Below, piece after piece: positions 53,792 through 64,000 of a stretch of DNA of 64,000 nt (its first letter is position 1; every line of letters starts with the position of its first letter). The translations under genes and the position numbers were made by a program. This DNA is from Gibbula magus (taxonomy: Eukaryota > Mollusca > Gastropoda > Trochida > Trochidae): positions 52,355,201-52,419,200 of the forward strand of contig OW388293.1 in NCBI GenBank assembly GCA_936450465.1, read 5' to 3'. Under the pieces are notes generated by a model that ran no database searches, had not been told where the DNA came from, and worked only from the letters and a program-made list of their open reading frames with translations.

Positions 53792-56124
53792 TTACTTGAA
53801 GAGAAGGGCCATTTTGGGAGTTTTTCCCTCTGCAAAATCATCAACCACCTCATCAATGTTGACATTGAAATCCCTGTGAATATGAAGTAGTTAAAGAGTA
53901 TTAAGCTGCTCCGTTACCATTGTTGACCTGAGATATGTTTTAATTCGTCTCATTGGGCTGAAAGAACGCTCAGCCGTTGCAGAAGCCAATGGCATTGTCA
54001 CAAGTGTTTTGAGGGCAACATGGATATTTGGATAAAGATCTTCTTTGCGACAGTTTCTCGTCTGCTGGAACATCTTGCCAACGTGATTTCCATCGCCTGA
54101 ATTCTACCGTCTGTTGCTCATGTGAATTGTCTTTCAACTGAGTGAAGTGTCCGAATATTCGCATACCAATGTCTTCGGTCATATTATGGACTGAAGAAGG
54201 TAAAAACTCCTGAGCTTCGAATCGGCCATTTGGGCGGATAAGCTTGTCCTCTAGCAACTTCCCAATGCAAAGCATAACTCTTGCCAGTCTCCATTACTGG
54301 CTGATGAAGGCCTTGCAGTATTTCCTTAAGAAATCTGTGCTTAGAAATCCAGGCCCACTATGCATTTCTGGTGCAGCGATTCACTATCTAGGTACAACAA
54401 AGCGAGGGAAATGCTGCAAGGCTTAAATCAGCCAGTAATGCAGACTGGCAAGAGTTATGCCTTGCGTTTGGAAGTTGGTCCTCTAGTTGCTGAGACATAT
54501 GATCCAGCAAAGGGAAAAAACAGATTCCTCTGCCAGTAGGCTTCAGGTGTAGACGCAGGGGCATTGTCGCGCATTGTTTGACGTCCGACACACCTAGGTT
54601 TTGTTGGAGCAATGTCTTATTTGCTTGCCATGTCGGATTCCTCACTGAAGAGCTCCGTCCATCCAGACTTGTCTTCTTAAATAAAATGATAAAATCAAAA
54701 GATTGAATGGAACATTTGATCTTGCCCTTGAGTCGCCATCCTGTTCAAGGGCAGTCAAACTTTCAACTATAACATCAAATGATGCTTTGAAAATAGATAA
54801 CGAACCCGCACGACTTGCCCAACGTATTTCACACAGTTCAGTTATCGCTTTCTCCCCATTTACTCCTGGGCATTCTCATTTGATTCAAGCTCCTTTGTGT
54901 ATGCTAACAGACGTTTGGCCGAATAAGAAAAGGCAATGGCGATGGTTTGTACTGTTGACATGATATTCTTGACGGATGTTATGGAGCAACTATGAACCAA
55001 GGCCAGATTCAAGCAATGAGAGTTGCAATGAACATAAAAAGCATCAGGATACTGACTCTAATGATGGCTTGGACACCATTCAAATAGCCACTCATGTTTG
55101 AGGCACTGTCATAAGCTTGCCCCCTCATATAGCCTTTCTGTACTCCATATTCGTCTAGTTCTGATAGAAAGGATTCGGCTAAGGGATCCGCCCTTGTGCT
55201 TTCAGCCTCAGTGAAACCTAAAAATGATTCTTTGAGAGTAGTTTGACCCTGATCGATTACAGAAATGTGTCGAATAGAGATAGAAATTTGTTCTTTGGTT
55301 GAGGAAACTGTTGCCTCGTCAGCTATGAGTGAAAATCATTTCTGCAAATTACGGTTATTTACCAACTGTTTTCTCACTTGTGACCACAAATATGAAGAAG
55401 CTCCCTTTGAATGGCTGGTGATTAGTATTTGTTTCTAATTGTGCTGTTGTGCAAATGCCTGTTCAATAACTCATCTGTTTTTGCACGATACTGCAAGAGA
55501 GCTACAAAATTGCTTTTCTCATCATCATGACCTCTGATTACAATATTCTGTCTTCCGCACAAAACGAGTGTCTCAACTAGGGTTTTGAAAATTGCACGGT
55601 TTCTGTTTTCTGTTTCTTTGTGCTCATTGGAAAGTTGACAACACTGAAATATCATCCTGTTTATTACTGACTACGGTTCTATAGTTCAACGATTTCTCAG
55701 TACAAAAATGATGTGAATCAAGTTTTGAATACTTCTTGAGAAGTGTCCCGATATCTGCCCAATCGTGAAAGTACGAGGTAACAAATGCACCTTTTTGGCT
55801 GTCACTTCCGAAAAGAGCACATGGTAAGCAAATGACGCCATCTTTGGAAGGAGAATATCGGAGTCAATCATTGTGATCAAGATGTGTCGGATTAAATTTC
55901 CGTTTCACACCTCTTATGTCCGTTAACGGGTATTTCAGTGTTTTGTCACCCCTGACATCGGTTGAATCTAAATTGTTCAGCAGAGAAGAACGAATTTGTT
56001 CTGATTTTAGTTGCTTTCCTGTATACAAGCCAATATCGGTACCAGAGAAACTGTCAGATGGTTTCTGTGAATCAGAAAACAATAAAGGTTTACAAGTCGC
56101 GCCTTCTTCCCCGATAGAGCTCAA
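53792..56124 (-). pseudogene. Decayed hAT transposase, DUF4371/zf-MYM type
   Basis: Read downward from 56124, pieces appear in family order. First comes an N-terminal block (LKYPLTDIRGVKRKFNPTH). Then, across a TGA at 55864-55866 where Trp is expected, a TTF-type zinc-finger block with CLPCALFG and GAFVTSYFHDWADI. Next, after a frameshift near 55640, LVLCGRQNIVIRGHDDEKS (DUF4371). Then come scattered fragments including YMRGQAYDSASN near 55120. Finally the hAT dimerisation block ATAERSFSPMRRIKTYLRST near 53960 and a tail ending in TAA at 53794-53792. Many stops and shifts make it non-functional. Host proteins of the ZMYM1 type are related, but the decay and transposon ends argue for a transposon. 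Confidence 0.85.
54255..54480. repeat. Inverted duplication inside the hAT remnant
   Basis: CATAACTCTTGCCAGTCTCC and its flanks (54255-54328) recur inverted at about 54410-54480 (GACTGGCAAGAGTTATGCC). About 70 bases match at roughly 85 percent, separated by about 82 bases. Confidence 0.8.
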
Positions 56125-56129
56125 AGAAT

Positions 56130-56420
56130 TTTTGTTTCAGCACATCATGCCTGGAAGGCCAGATGTGCTTATGGCACGGGCCGTCGTCCGTCTGGCGTAG
56201 TCCGTAAACTTTTGACATTTTCGACTTCTCCTCCAGAACCGCTACACCCCCAAAGCTGTAATTTGCTGGGTGGGTACCCATCACCTAGGGGGTCAAAGTT
56301 TGTTCATCACGAATTCCAACGCCCACAAATATGGCCGCCAGAGACGTTGAAAGTAAAACCTTTAAACAACTTCTTCTCCGAAACCAGTTGTCATAGAAAA
56401 CTAAAATTTTCAGAATAACA
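56130..56420. repeat. GTCC-type dispersed repeat inside the hAT element
   Basis: CATCATGCCTGGAAGGCC, GGGCCGTCGTCCGTCTGG and TTTTCGACTTCTCCTCCAGA parallel the head of the 145-bp array at 45740-45870. It lies directly upstream of the hAT N-terminus, so it inserted there or replaced the original 5' region. Confidence 0.65.
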
Positions 56421-57861
56421 TCTTTATTAAATGAAGATGCAAGTTTGTTCATTCGAACTTGACCGCTAATCAAATATTGGCGTGGCAAGGGGTCCACCCT
56501 AACATCTTTAAATGACTTCTCCAAAACTATTTGATACAGATAGCTAAAATTTTCAGATTAACATATTTATAACATATATACTATAGTTTGTTCGTTTGGT
56601 AAAAATCACATCTCAAATATGGACGTGGCAGGGTGTTAAATAAAATGTAAAAATTCACTTCATGAACTATTGAAGCCAGGAAGCTAATGTTTGGTGAATA
56701 TCATCTTTGTATGATGGAGACCACAACCTGAAAGTTTCATTTTTTCAATGGGAGAAATTAGAGCTATTATCAAATTCAAATTTTCTTCTACTTAGCTCAG
56801 GCTAGTTTTAAATCAGCATAGAAACACGTTAGCAATGTTTATATTTGGATTAAAGGTGTTTTCGAGAGCTTTCTAACGCAACCAGCAAATCATTTGTATC
56901 ATAGAAATTAAGCAAGTTAGAACTTATTTTATTTTTTTGCAATTAAACTCAATTATCTGGGTAATATGAGCTGCCTGTTATATAATGGTCAGTGCTTGCC
57001 AAGAGCTCTGTTATGTAATGGCCAGTGCAGTCCAGAGTTTGCTTGCAGGAGTTCGTTTAGAGGTCATGCATTTCAACACACTGGCTGGCTAGCCCTAACG
57101 ACTGTGATAAAATGTTCTTAGGATTTTGTTGTTATACTATGAACACAGTTATAAAGTGAGTTACTATATGCAGTAAAGTTAAATATATTTTTTATTGAAA
57201 AGACATTAGCACGAATGAAAAAATTTAAGATTTACATAATATTAATCTCTTATTCTGTTTAAGCAGTTGTTAAACAATTCAGTCTCAAAATCATCAACCT
57301 GTGATATTTAACCATGCAATTTCTGATGAGCTACAGAGCCCATGGCTCTATTTTTAATTCGAAGACTGAACCTCTGTTTTCGACTGCTATTTAACAAATA
57401 AATAATCAATTTTTGTACAATCTTTACTCTTAAACTTTTTACTCATGATGTCCGAAATAGTCAACTCGAAATGATAAATGGTCTATTCTGCTGTGCAGTA
57501 ATACCTGAAAAAAACTCTGATTTGCTCACACACTGGTACTGAGAAGAGATTAGACTTAAACCACCGTGACAAAACGGCGTTGTAAATGTTTTGTCTAACA
57601 CAAGCTTGACACGCTAATGCCAGACGACTAACTATAAACTTTTTTTGACACTTCTATAAACATTGCTACACTAGTCATCATCGAATGATTGGTTAAGATT
57701 GTGTTCTGCGAAGACTATTGCTATCTGACGAATGTCACCAATAAATTACAGAAAAATATACAAAAACCTAAATTTAATTTTCTCCAAAAATGTTTTTTGT
57801 AAAGAAATGTCAAAGTGAAAACACTTGCTTTTTGTGCTACATCATGGTAGTTACGCCTCTG

Positions 57862-58030
57862 ACTAAACCAAGCCACTTCTATACCAGTTAGCCAATTGCG
57901 CTGCTTGGTGAAGAAAGTCTATTGTCACCACAGGTTTCATAACTCACGTAGGGATGAGAATAAGTCAGAAAGCAGGTAATCATTTCAATGATAAACTGTT
58001 TTCATCATTGCTGAACTTTACATGATTGTA
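57862..58030. other. No gene recognised
   Basis: Short spacer between the right end of the hAT element and the SINE. Nothing recognisable. Confidence 0.4.
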
Positions 58031-58034
58031 TGCA

Positions 58035-58345
58035 GACCACAATGAGGTGAGTTAAGAGTTTAACACCGCTTTCAAGTGTATTTCACTTATATCATTTAGG
58101 CTGCTAGTATGACTGCAGGGAGAAAGCCCACAATGCCATGGTGGCTATGCATTGCGGTGAAACCTGCGAACATAAGCTGAAACTAGTGAACCATGGGTTG
58201 TAGTGAGCTGAAATTCAGTGTAGCATTGCATCCAAACCTAACTGCATGTAGAACAGTTCTCCACTGCAGACAAAGTTGCTGAGCCCCTGGCTGGATTTGA
58301 ACACCGGACCTCTTATTCCGCAGCTGAGCATATGAAATATGCAGC
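58035..58345 (-). mobile_element. tRNA-derived SINE, most complete copy
   Basis: On the minus strand the head carries an A-box-like TGCTCAGCTGCGGAAT (58330-58315) and a B-box GGTGTTCAAATCC (58305-58293), spaced as in a tRNA gene. The body continues to the tail at about 58035 and matches the partial copies at 34205-34340 and 36838-36995. The promoter boxes suggest RNA polymerase III transcription when it was active. Confidence 0.72.
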
Positions 58346-60890
58346 ACCACATGAAATATCAGACAAGAGAAGTTTTATTCAAAGTATAAGGTCATGGCCT
58401 GGGCCACATGGACCTGTATTCGTAGTTACAACACTGGTTTCAAAGACACATTTGCATACAGACCCAACTCTATTGCTATCGGTCTGTAGACATATATATG
58501 TCTTTCTTTGTATTTCTAAGCTTTCTAATGTACACATTTAATATAAAACAGGGTAGCGACTTTAGGAATATATGTCTTTCTTATGTTTTTAAACCATATA
58601 CGCCCCTGTGCCCAGCTAGAATCCATATTGACGAACACATTATTATTATATATATATTTAGGAACGGGCATGCGTATTGTACGAAGCGTTCGTAAAATAA
58701 CACAGTAAAGGTTACCATAGATTCCCATTTCGTGGGTTCACATTCAAACAAATGCTTTGTGTCTAGTAAAACTACATGCATGATTTGAATATTAATTCAT
58801 AGAACATTCTTACCATCGAAGAAATTTAAAAAAAAGTGCATGATAAATTGCAAACTTATAACAAAAACTCGAAATTGAGTCAAAATGTGAACATCTGTCA
58901 ACCGCTATTCGTATATTATTGCCCTTCAATTCATCTTGCAACCCTCCATTATTACACTTGTACTGCTAGAGGTAACTTGTTATGAACATGATGTCAACCA
59001 CAACAGTTTATGCAAGCACATATACATATTCAACAACAACAAAAAGTTAATGATCTTTATATAATTCTCCCTCGAGGCATTTAGAAGTTAAATACATATA
59101 AGACAACAAGATTTTCTGAATAACCGCTTCTTCATTGCTTTCTTAGATGAAATAACACAGACATTCTTTCACTTTCTTAAAGTCGTCTAGTCGTTGTTAT
59201 TTATAAGTTTAAAATACTTTATAACTATAACATAGGCTAAATCAAAAGGATTATGGTTGACTGCTGATCGAGTGAATATCTTTATATAACCATTGAGTGA
59301 TTAGCGAGATAGTTATCACATATTTTCACAAGGTCGAGGTCATTATTTAACATACATCACATGGTTATGATTGATTAAATATCAAGTCTTTTGTATTTTT
59401 AATGGAAATATGAAATATTATTTGAAATGGACATTTTAAAATAGCTGGCAATTGTATAACGCTTGAGCTAATTCTACGCCAAACATTCCCTGCTTCAAGT
59501 TTCCACTGTTCACTACGCGCAATTCACATGCATATCGATTAAGTCATGGCTTAATTGTCAATTAAACCATTAATCAAATGTTTCAGAAACTACATCACCT
59601 CTGCCTTGAAGTTATATACAAAGATTTTAAAGAAAGTAAACTAAACATTTCCAGAAAATAAACACTCTTATCCAGATCATGTATCTATCGGTGTCAAACG
59701 AAACGCGTCACTGCACGGACGTTGTTCATTTCATCTCGTGATGCACGGACATCATGAATGTCTTGTTGTAAGCTCCCTGACAACTATTTCACGTATCACA
59801 CGTGCGTAACAAATCAACATTTATGTTTAAACTTATTTAAACAATAAACCAATGTCATAACATTCATCATATGTATATTATGTCTCTTAAAGTGCTGTAA
59901 TGCAGTACTATAATTTGATTATTGAAAGTGATAATCGACATTTGCTGATTTTAAATCTAGAAAAAAAGTTTATAATATAGACTATACTCCCATAAACATT
60001 TATATTTTATTTTGCCTACGTCACTGCTGAGTTTTATAAAGCATCATTTTTCAGTTATGCTGTCATGAAATCTGTGTTCAATATTTGTCCAATGCAAATG
60101 GAATTTGAAAAACACACAAGACTCCAGCGGTCTATGAAGTGACACCGTTATACGAGATGCGTTTTAATTAGGCTTATCTCGCTCATGTCACGGTTTTAGT
60201 GACCTTCAATATTTGTTCTATGTACATTAGACTGTAAGCGGCATCACGAGCCAATCCTCACGTTCACGCCCATTGTATAACACTAAGGTACCCGTAATAC
60301 CCGAAACTGAGAGCATGTTGTCGTGTGTAGAATCACGTGTAACACGTGCATGTGTATTCCAACTATCACTAATGATATAACGTGGATGATTTTAATCAGA
60401 AAAAATAAACCATTATTTCAATGAGACTGTTTTTTAAATATATTTATTGCAAACATGAAAAAATGCAGCCATTGTATTCTGTATCTACCATTACGGTGGA
60501 TCGACGTCAGGATGGACGTATAGGATTTCAATTAGAAACAACATTATTTAAATGATAACAAAATCGAAGGAACTGTTTTATTGCAAACATTGGAGAATAT
60601 CTTCTATTGACTTATACATTGTTTATCAAATAAAATAAGGTAGAAAGGTTTTATATTCATGCGTGACGCAGTCACGAATACTTTTGAAAATGAATGGGTC
60701 ATAACGAATACGGTGGCCGCTCAACATGACAATAACCCTGGCACAATATTACGTTTATACAATGTCCTTTTATTTAGGGTTTAAATGACTTTCATGTCAG
60801 ACTTGTTTAAACAACTGGACAACCTAAAAAAAAAACAAGCAAGAGCTAGTCTTCCGGCAGACTCTATGGGCTTGCTTTAATCAATAAGCA
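58346..60890. other. No gene recognised
   Basis: AT-rich. Overlapping short frames on both strands (58.3-58.8 kb) have no motif. A TTCTGAATAACCGCTTCTTCA repeat block lies near 59115. Confidence 0.4.
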
Positions 60891-60899
60891 ATTAAAAAA

Positions 60900-61345
60900 A
60901 TACTCTCATATCATTCATGTTGGCTGTAAAAGGATTGAATCCAGAGAGTCTATATGTAGCTAGAATGGTAGATTGTGATATTGTTAAACATTTTATAATA
61001 TCATGTATTGTTTTGCAGGATTTGGTTAATGAAATGTTTGAAAGGTTTCGTGATATCATATCAATAACTGATTTTGTTGAATTTTGGGAAATATGACGAT
61101 TAAATTATTGTTGGTTTGCTTGGTCGTTCCTGTACATCACTGGGAAAATTAAATATTACAGAATGGAAAAAGGCGATGATATTTGTGTCTGACTAAATGC
61201 CTGTCTGTCATTCTCGATTTATTTTCACAATGAATTGTTCATTAATTTATGGGATATTTATCATATTGTGTTGCTTTGACATATGTATGTAACTATCTTC
61301 ATATTTTTATGGAAATAAAGATGACCTATCTATCTATCGATCTAG
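60900..61345 (+). mobile_element. LINE 3' end remnant with (CTAT)n tail
   Basis: A 59-codon open frame (about 60918-61097) beginning MLAVKGLNPESLYVARMVD and ending FVEFWEI is followed by an AT-rich tail. That tail ends ATGGAAATAAAGATGACC and then runs into repeats of CTAT. An AATAAA-containing end followed by a tetranucleotide tail is typical of non-LTR retrotransposon 3' ends. The peptide is not recognised as a domain. The assignment rests mainly on the tail. Confidence 0.5.
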
Positions 61346-61589
61346 TTTCCATCTCGGAGACCTAACGGCAGTCAACATTTTGCACGTGGATATATCTAAT
61401 TATTCGATCATCATCGGCCCTGGCGTGACTTTTGATCATACTTTACAACGCCAATGGAATATATTCAGAAAAACCCAGACATTTTTCCGTTCAGGGTACA
61501 ATTTATGTTGGTAGTTGACATTAAGAAGTTATGGTAATGATACTCAACAACGGTGATTTAATATTATATAAATGGTTTGAGGTTTCTGT
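61346..61589. other. No gene recognised
   Basis: Spacer between the LINE tail and the GTGTG-rich region. Nothing recognisable. Confidence 0.4.
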
Positions 61590-61905
61590 CGTATGGTATT
61601 GTAGTGTTATGTGATGTGGTTTGGTTTGTGATGATGTGGTATGATGTTGCGTGTTGTAGTGTGTGAGGAGAGTTATGTGGTACGTATGACGTGGTGAGGT
61701 GTGGTGTGGTGTGTTATGTGGTGTGGTGTGATGTGATGTAGTGTTTAAGATTAGGTGTGGTGTTACGTAATGTGGTGTGGTGTGATGTGTGATATTATGT
61801 GATGTGGTGTGGTGTAGTTTGGTGTGATGTGATATGTTGTTTGATGTGGTGTGAATGGTTGTGGTGTGGTGTGATTTGGAATGGTGTGGCGTGCTATGAT
61901 ATTTG
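61590..61905. repeat. Degenerate GTGTGGTGTGATGT repeat
   Basis: Over 300 bases made almost wholly of GTGTG, GTGGT and GATGT units with no fixed period. The minus strand has long open frames of His and Thr, which are a by-product and not a gene. Confidence 0.9.
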
Positions 61906-63060
61906 ATGTAAAGTGGTACCCTGGTGAGGGGTGACACAAAAGAAAGAATAGATACATAAAACAAACATATCAATAAAACTTAATTGACATTCGATAAACA
62001 AAATGACATAAAATTACAAAGGTTAAGATTTCATTTGTAAGAAATTGTTGACAACTCCTTGCAATCGAAGTGCAACATCTTGTTGTGATATCGATGTTTT
62101 GATTTTCACTTGGACAACAGGTGAGACAATACAGAACTGACTGCAACACGTTGACTTTATATTCAATCGTTTAGGTCGTATACAGAACGAAAGGGTGATG
62201 GCAATAAGGCGTTGTGATGCAGATCATACTTCTCCAGTGTGAGTATCTACAGTTTACATGTACCACATGTCTTTGACACAACCTATGGTAAGGGAGGGAG
62301 GGAGAGGGCCTTTCTTAATTCATTTCCACTTGAATTTATATAGTCTACTGGTAACGAGGAAAGCGGGTGACTATTGTTCAGCTGAATATTTAGTTTCCAT
62401 TGTGCAAACAGAGCAGGTGTGGAAATGTCTGTGTGATGAATACTGTATGTAGCAATACATCCTTTTGAATATATTTCTTATTACATGTGCTTGAAAGCTT
62501 CAGTGGCAATTCTAGTCTATAGGCAGACCGCACAGTCACATCCGCCAGACCCTGAATATATATAAAAGTATACCTACCTCTATATGTAACATATAAAGAA
62601 GGTATGACACGGTGAACCCTGCCATAGGACCTGAATGGAAATTTGGATCAGTCTACGAAATCAGTCCAGAAACCGAGTTGAACCATTTCCAATCCTATCA
62701 CAAGATCCACCGAGTTATACTTTCTTTATATATCATATAGATAAGTGGCCTGGGTACACTTAACTATATTTAGGGTCTGGGACCTTTATGTTTTACGGTC
62801 TTCTCTGTTGATTAACGTGAGATCAGTCGACCAAATATTGCTTTTCTCCTGGCCTTTTCTCTGTTGGACGGCAAAATAAACTGACCATATCATTTGATTG
62901 GTCAGTAATAGACCATACTGTGGCATGACTGTTGTGTGAGACGTCAATGCAAAATATGTTTAACATGTTTATTTAATGAAACATAAATATGTTCTAAAAT
63001 GTTTTTTCTTAAAACATAAATAGATATTTTGATCCGGACAATGAATTCCTTTCATTTCAG
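61906..63060. other. Upstream region and probable 5' intron of the galactosyltransferase gene
   Basis: No coding region is recognised. It ends in a good acceptor (TTCCTTTCATTTCAG at 63060), so at least its right part is an intron. An upstream non-coding first exon may lie here or further left. A GGGAGGGAGGGAGAGG patch lies at about 62291-62306. Confidence 0.5.
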
Positions 63061-63093
63061 ATTGGAAAACTGTAAAAAGGATATGATGAACAG

Positions 63094-64000
63094 ATGAAGA
63101 TTGTTTTGTATCCTCAAACTTTACTGAGACTGAAGCACAATGTGAGGATCGCTTTTGGTATTTTGTTTCTATTGACGAACGTCTTGCTATGGCATTTAAA
63201 CATTGTTGTCGTGATGAAGCGGACACGAACATGTCGTCATGTGACGTCATCATTTACAACCACCCCTCCACACCAAAGGTACGGCCTACCCTTTAGAAGC
63301 AAGACGGAGTACCCGGAAACAAGAAACATTCGTTATTTACTGGACAACCCAAACATCTGTAACCCCGGTCGCCCAGTATCACTGCTCTTTGTAGTGAGTT
63401 CATCACCGAGTCACTTAGATCACAGAAAAGCCATACGTTCAACATTTGCCAACAGTAGTTACTTCAAACACCATATTGTACGTGTTGCATTCTTCGTTGG
63501 AACAACACAAAATAAGTTTATCCAAAAAGGACTAGTGAATGAACATCGGACATATGGTGACATCATCCAGAGTGACTTTGTGGACACCTACAGAAACCTG
63601 ACGAGGAAGGTTGTCAGAGAATTCCACTGGGTGACTACACGATGTGGAAACGTTGAAGTTGTGGCCAAAATTGATGATGACGTGTTTGTAGATACGGCAC
63701 TCTTTTTTTTGAAGTTCAAACGTTTTTTGAAAACCGACTATGATATCCTATGCAATCGGTTTTCAACGGCAGTTGTACGACAAGCGAAATGGGCTGTAGC
63801 AGATACAGAGTTCAGAGGTTACAAGCTATTCCCCTATATCTACTGCAGCGGATATGCCGTTATACTGAAGGGGGGAATCATCAGCAAACTTCTTAAGGCG
63901 GCGAGTGCTTCTCCCTTTTTCTGGATTGATGATGTATATTTCTCCGGAATACTTCCGTATAGATTAGGTAATATTCGGACTCTTTCTGTCCCGAACCGGG
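63094..64000 (+). CDS. Beta-1,3-galactosyltransferase-like protein (GT31), 3' end outside the window
   Basis: The exon opens at 63061 after an acceptor, an in-frame TAA at 63073 precedes the ATG at 63094, and the frame stays open to the window edge (302 codons). Residues 19-41 (IAFGILFLLTNVLLWHLNIV and on) form a signal anchor, giving a type II Golgi membrane protein with a luminal catalytic domain. GT31 marks in order: RKAIRSTFA, DIIQSDFVDTYRNLT (from about 156), the metal-binding KIDDDVF (DDD at 194-196), YCSGYAVIL (250-258) and WIDDVY (277), where many members have EDV. Potential N-glycosylation sites are N120 (NSS) and N168 (NLT). The family transfers galactose or N-acetylhexosamine from UDP-sugars in beta-1,3 linkage; the acceptor cannot be read from sequence. 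Lack of introns in the coding part and a 5'-UTR intron are common in B3GALT genes. Confidence 0.9.
   Translation, partial: MKIVLYPQTLLRLKHNVRIAFGILFLLTNVLLWHLNIVVVMKRTRTCRHVTSSFTTTPPHQRYGLPFRSKTEYPETRNIRYLLDNPNICNPGRPVSLLFVVSSSPSHLDHRKAIRSTFANSSYFKHHIVRVAFFVGTTQNKFIQKGLVNEHRTYGDIIQSDFVDTYRNLTRKVVREFHWVTTRCGNVEVVAKIDDDVFVDTALFFLKFKRFLKTDYDILCNRFSTAVVRQAKWAVADTEFRGYKLFPYIYCSGYAVILKGGIISKLLKAASASPFFWIDDVYFSGILPYRLGNIRTLSVPNR

Larger units (their letters stand above)
53445..57861 (-). mobile_element. hAT-type transposon with candidate ends
   Basis: The left end CATGGGCGTAACTAGG (53445) and the inverse of the right end, CAGAGGCGTAACTACC (57861), match at 12 of 16 bases and are of the CAG[A/G]GGCGTAACTA type seen in hAT elements. 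ACTAA flanks both ends (53440-53444 and 57862-57866), shorter than the 8-bp duplication expected for hAT. Between them lies a decayed minus-strand transposase. A copy of the GTCC-type repeat (about 56130-56400) has inserted upstream of the transposase. Confidence 0.65.

Noticed and set aside
61521..61973. A 150-codon His/Thr-rich minus-strand frame
   Set aside because: By-product of the GTGTG-rich low-complexity stretch.
62969..63253. A 94-codon minus-strand frame
   Set aside because: It is antisense to the start of the galactosyltransferase exon, which has motif support.
1..64000. CRISPR arrays, operons, bacterial defence or phage genes
   Set aside because: The window has eukaryotic introns and transposons throughout. 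The tandem repeats lack unique spacers of constant length.

Overview
The window looks like animal nuclear DNA. It is AT-rich and has long intergenic stretches, spliced coding exons with GT-AG borders, many short inverted-repeat transposons, tRNA-derived SINEs, decayed LINEs and simple repeats. The mix resembles repeats described from mollusc genomes: tandem-core repeats, GTCC-rich repeats and a SINE body beginning GAGGTGAG. Calling it a mollusc or another lophotrochozoan is inference, not proof. There is one assembly gap of exactly 200 N (22401-22600).

Three genuine host loci can be argued. (1) On the plus strand, nine coding exons (32453-48923) join in a consistent frame into 410 codons of back-to-back tetratricopeptide repeats ending in a stop. 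This is the C-terminal half of a TMTC-type ER O-mannosyltransferase; its membrane-spanning N-terminal half was not found and probably lies upstream of the window or far upstream within it. (2) At the right edge, 63061-64000 begins with a splice acceptor and carries an open, unfinished coding region (302 codons visible) for a type II membrane glycosyltransferase of the beta-1,3-galactosyltransferase family GT31. (3) On the minus strand, 5023-2979 holds a candidate two-exon gene: a short N-terminal zinc-finger-like exon and a polar 117-residue terminal exon. It is less certain.

The rest is mostly mobile DNA. Left part (1-12.3 kb): a 161-bp tandem array, two copies of a Helitron-like repeat with a terminal hairpin and CTAG, a ~146-bp tandem array rich in AGGTCA half sites, and a nearly intact mariner element with perfect 26-bp ends and one internal stop. 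Middle (12.3-31 kb): LINE reverse-transcriptase remnants on both strands, a 13-bp minisatellite surrounding an internally deleted Tc1 remnant and running into the gap, a 45-nt C run, and a G-rich minisatellite. TMTC introns: two families of short elements flanked by TTAA, a pogo/Tigger-like pair, SINEs, foldbacks and a (GTCT)n run next to a splice donor. Downstream of TMTC: 145-bp and 172-bp tandem arrays, one inverted-repeat element nested in another, a decayed hAT transposon of the DUF4371/zf-MYM type with an internal inverted duplication, a further SINE, and a LINE 3' end with a (CTAT)n tail.

No prokaryotic-style operon, CRISPR array or defence system is present. The most informative material is the layered transposon biology and the isolated TPR half of TMTC.
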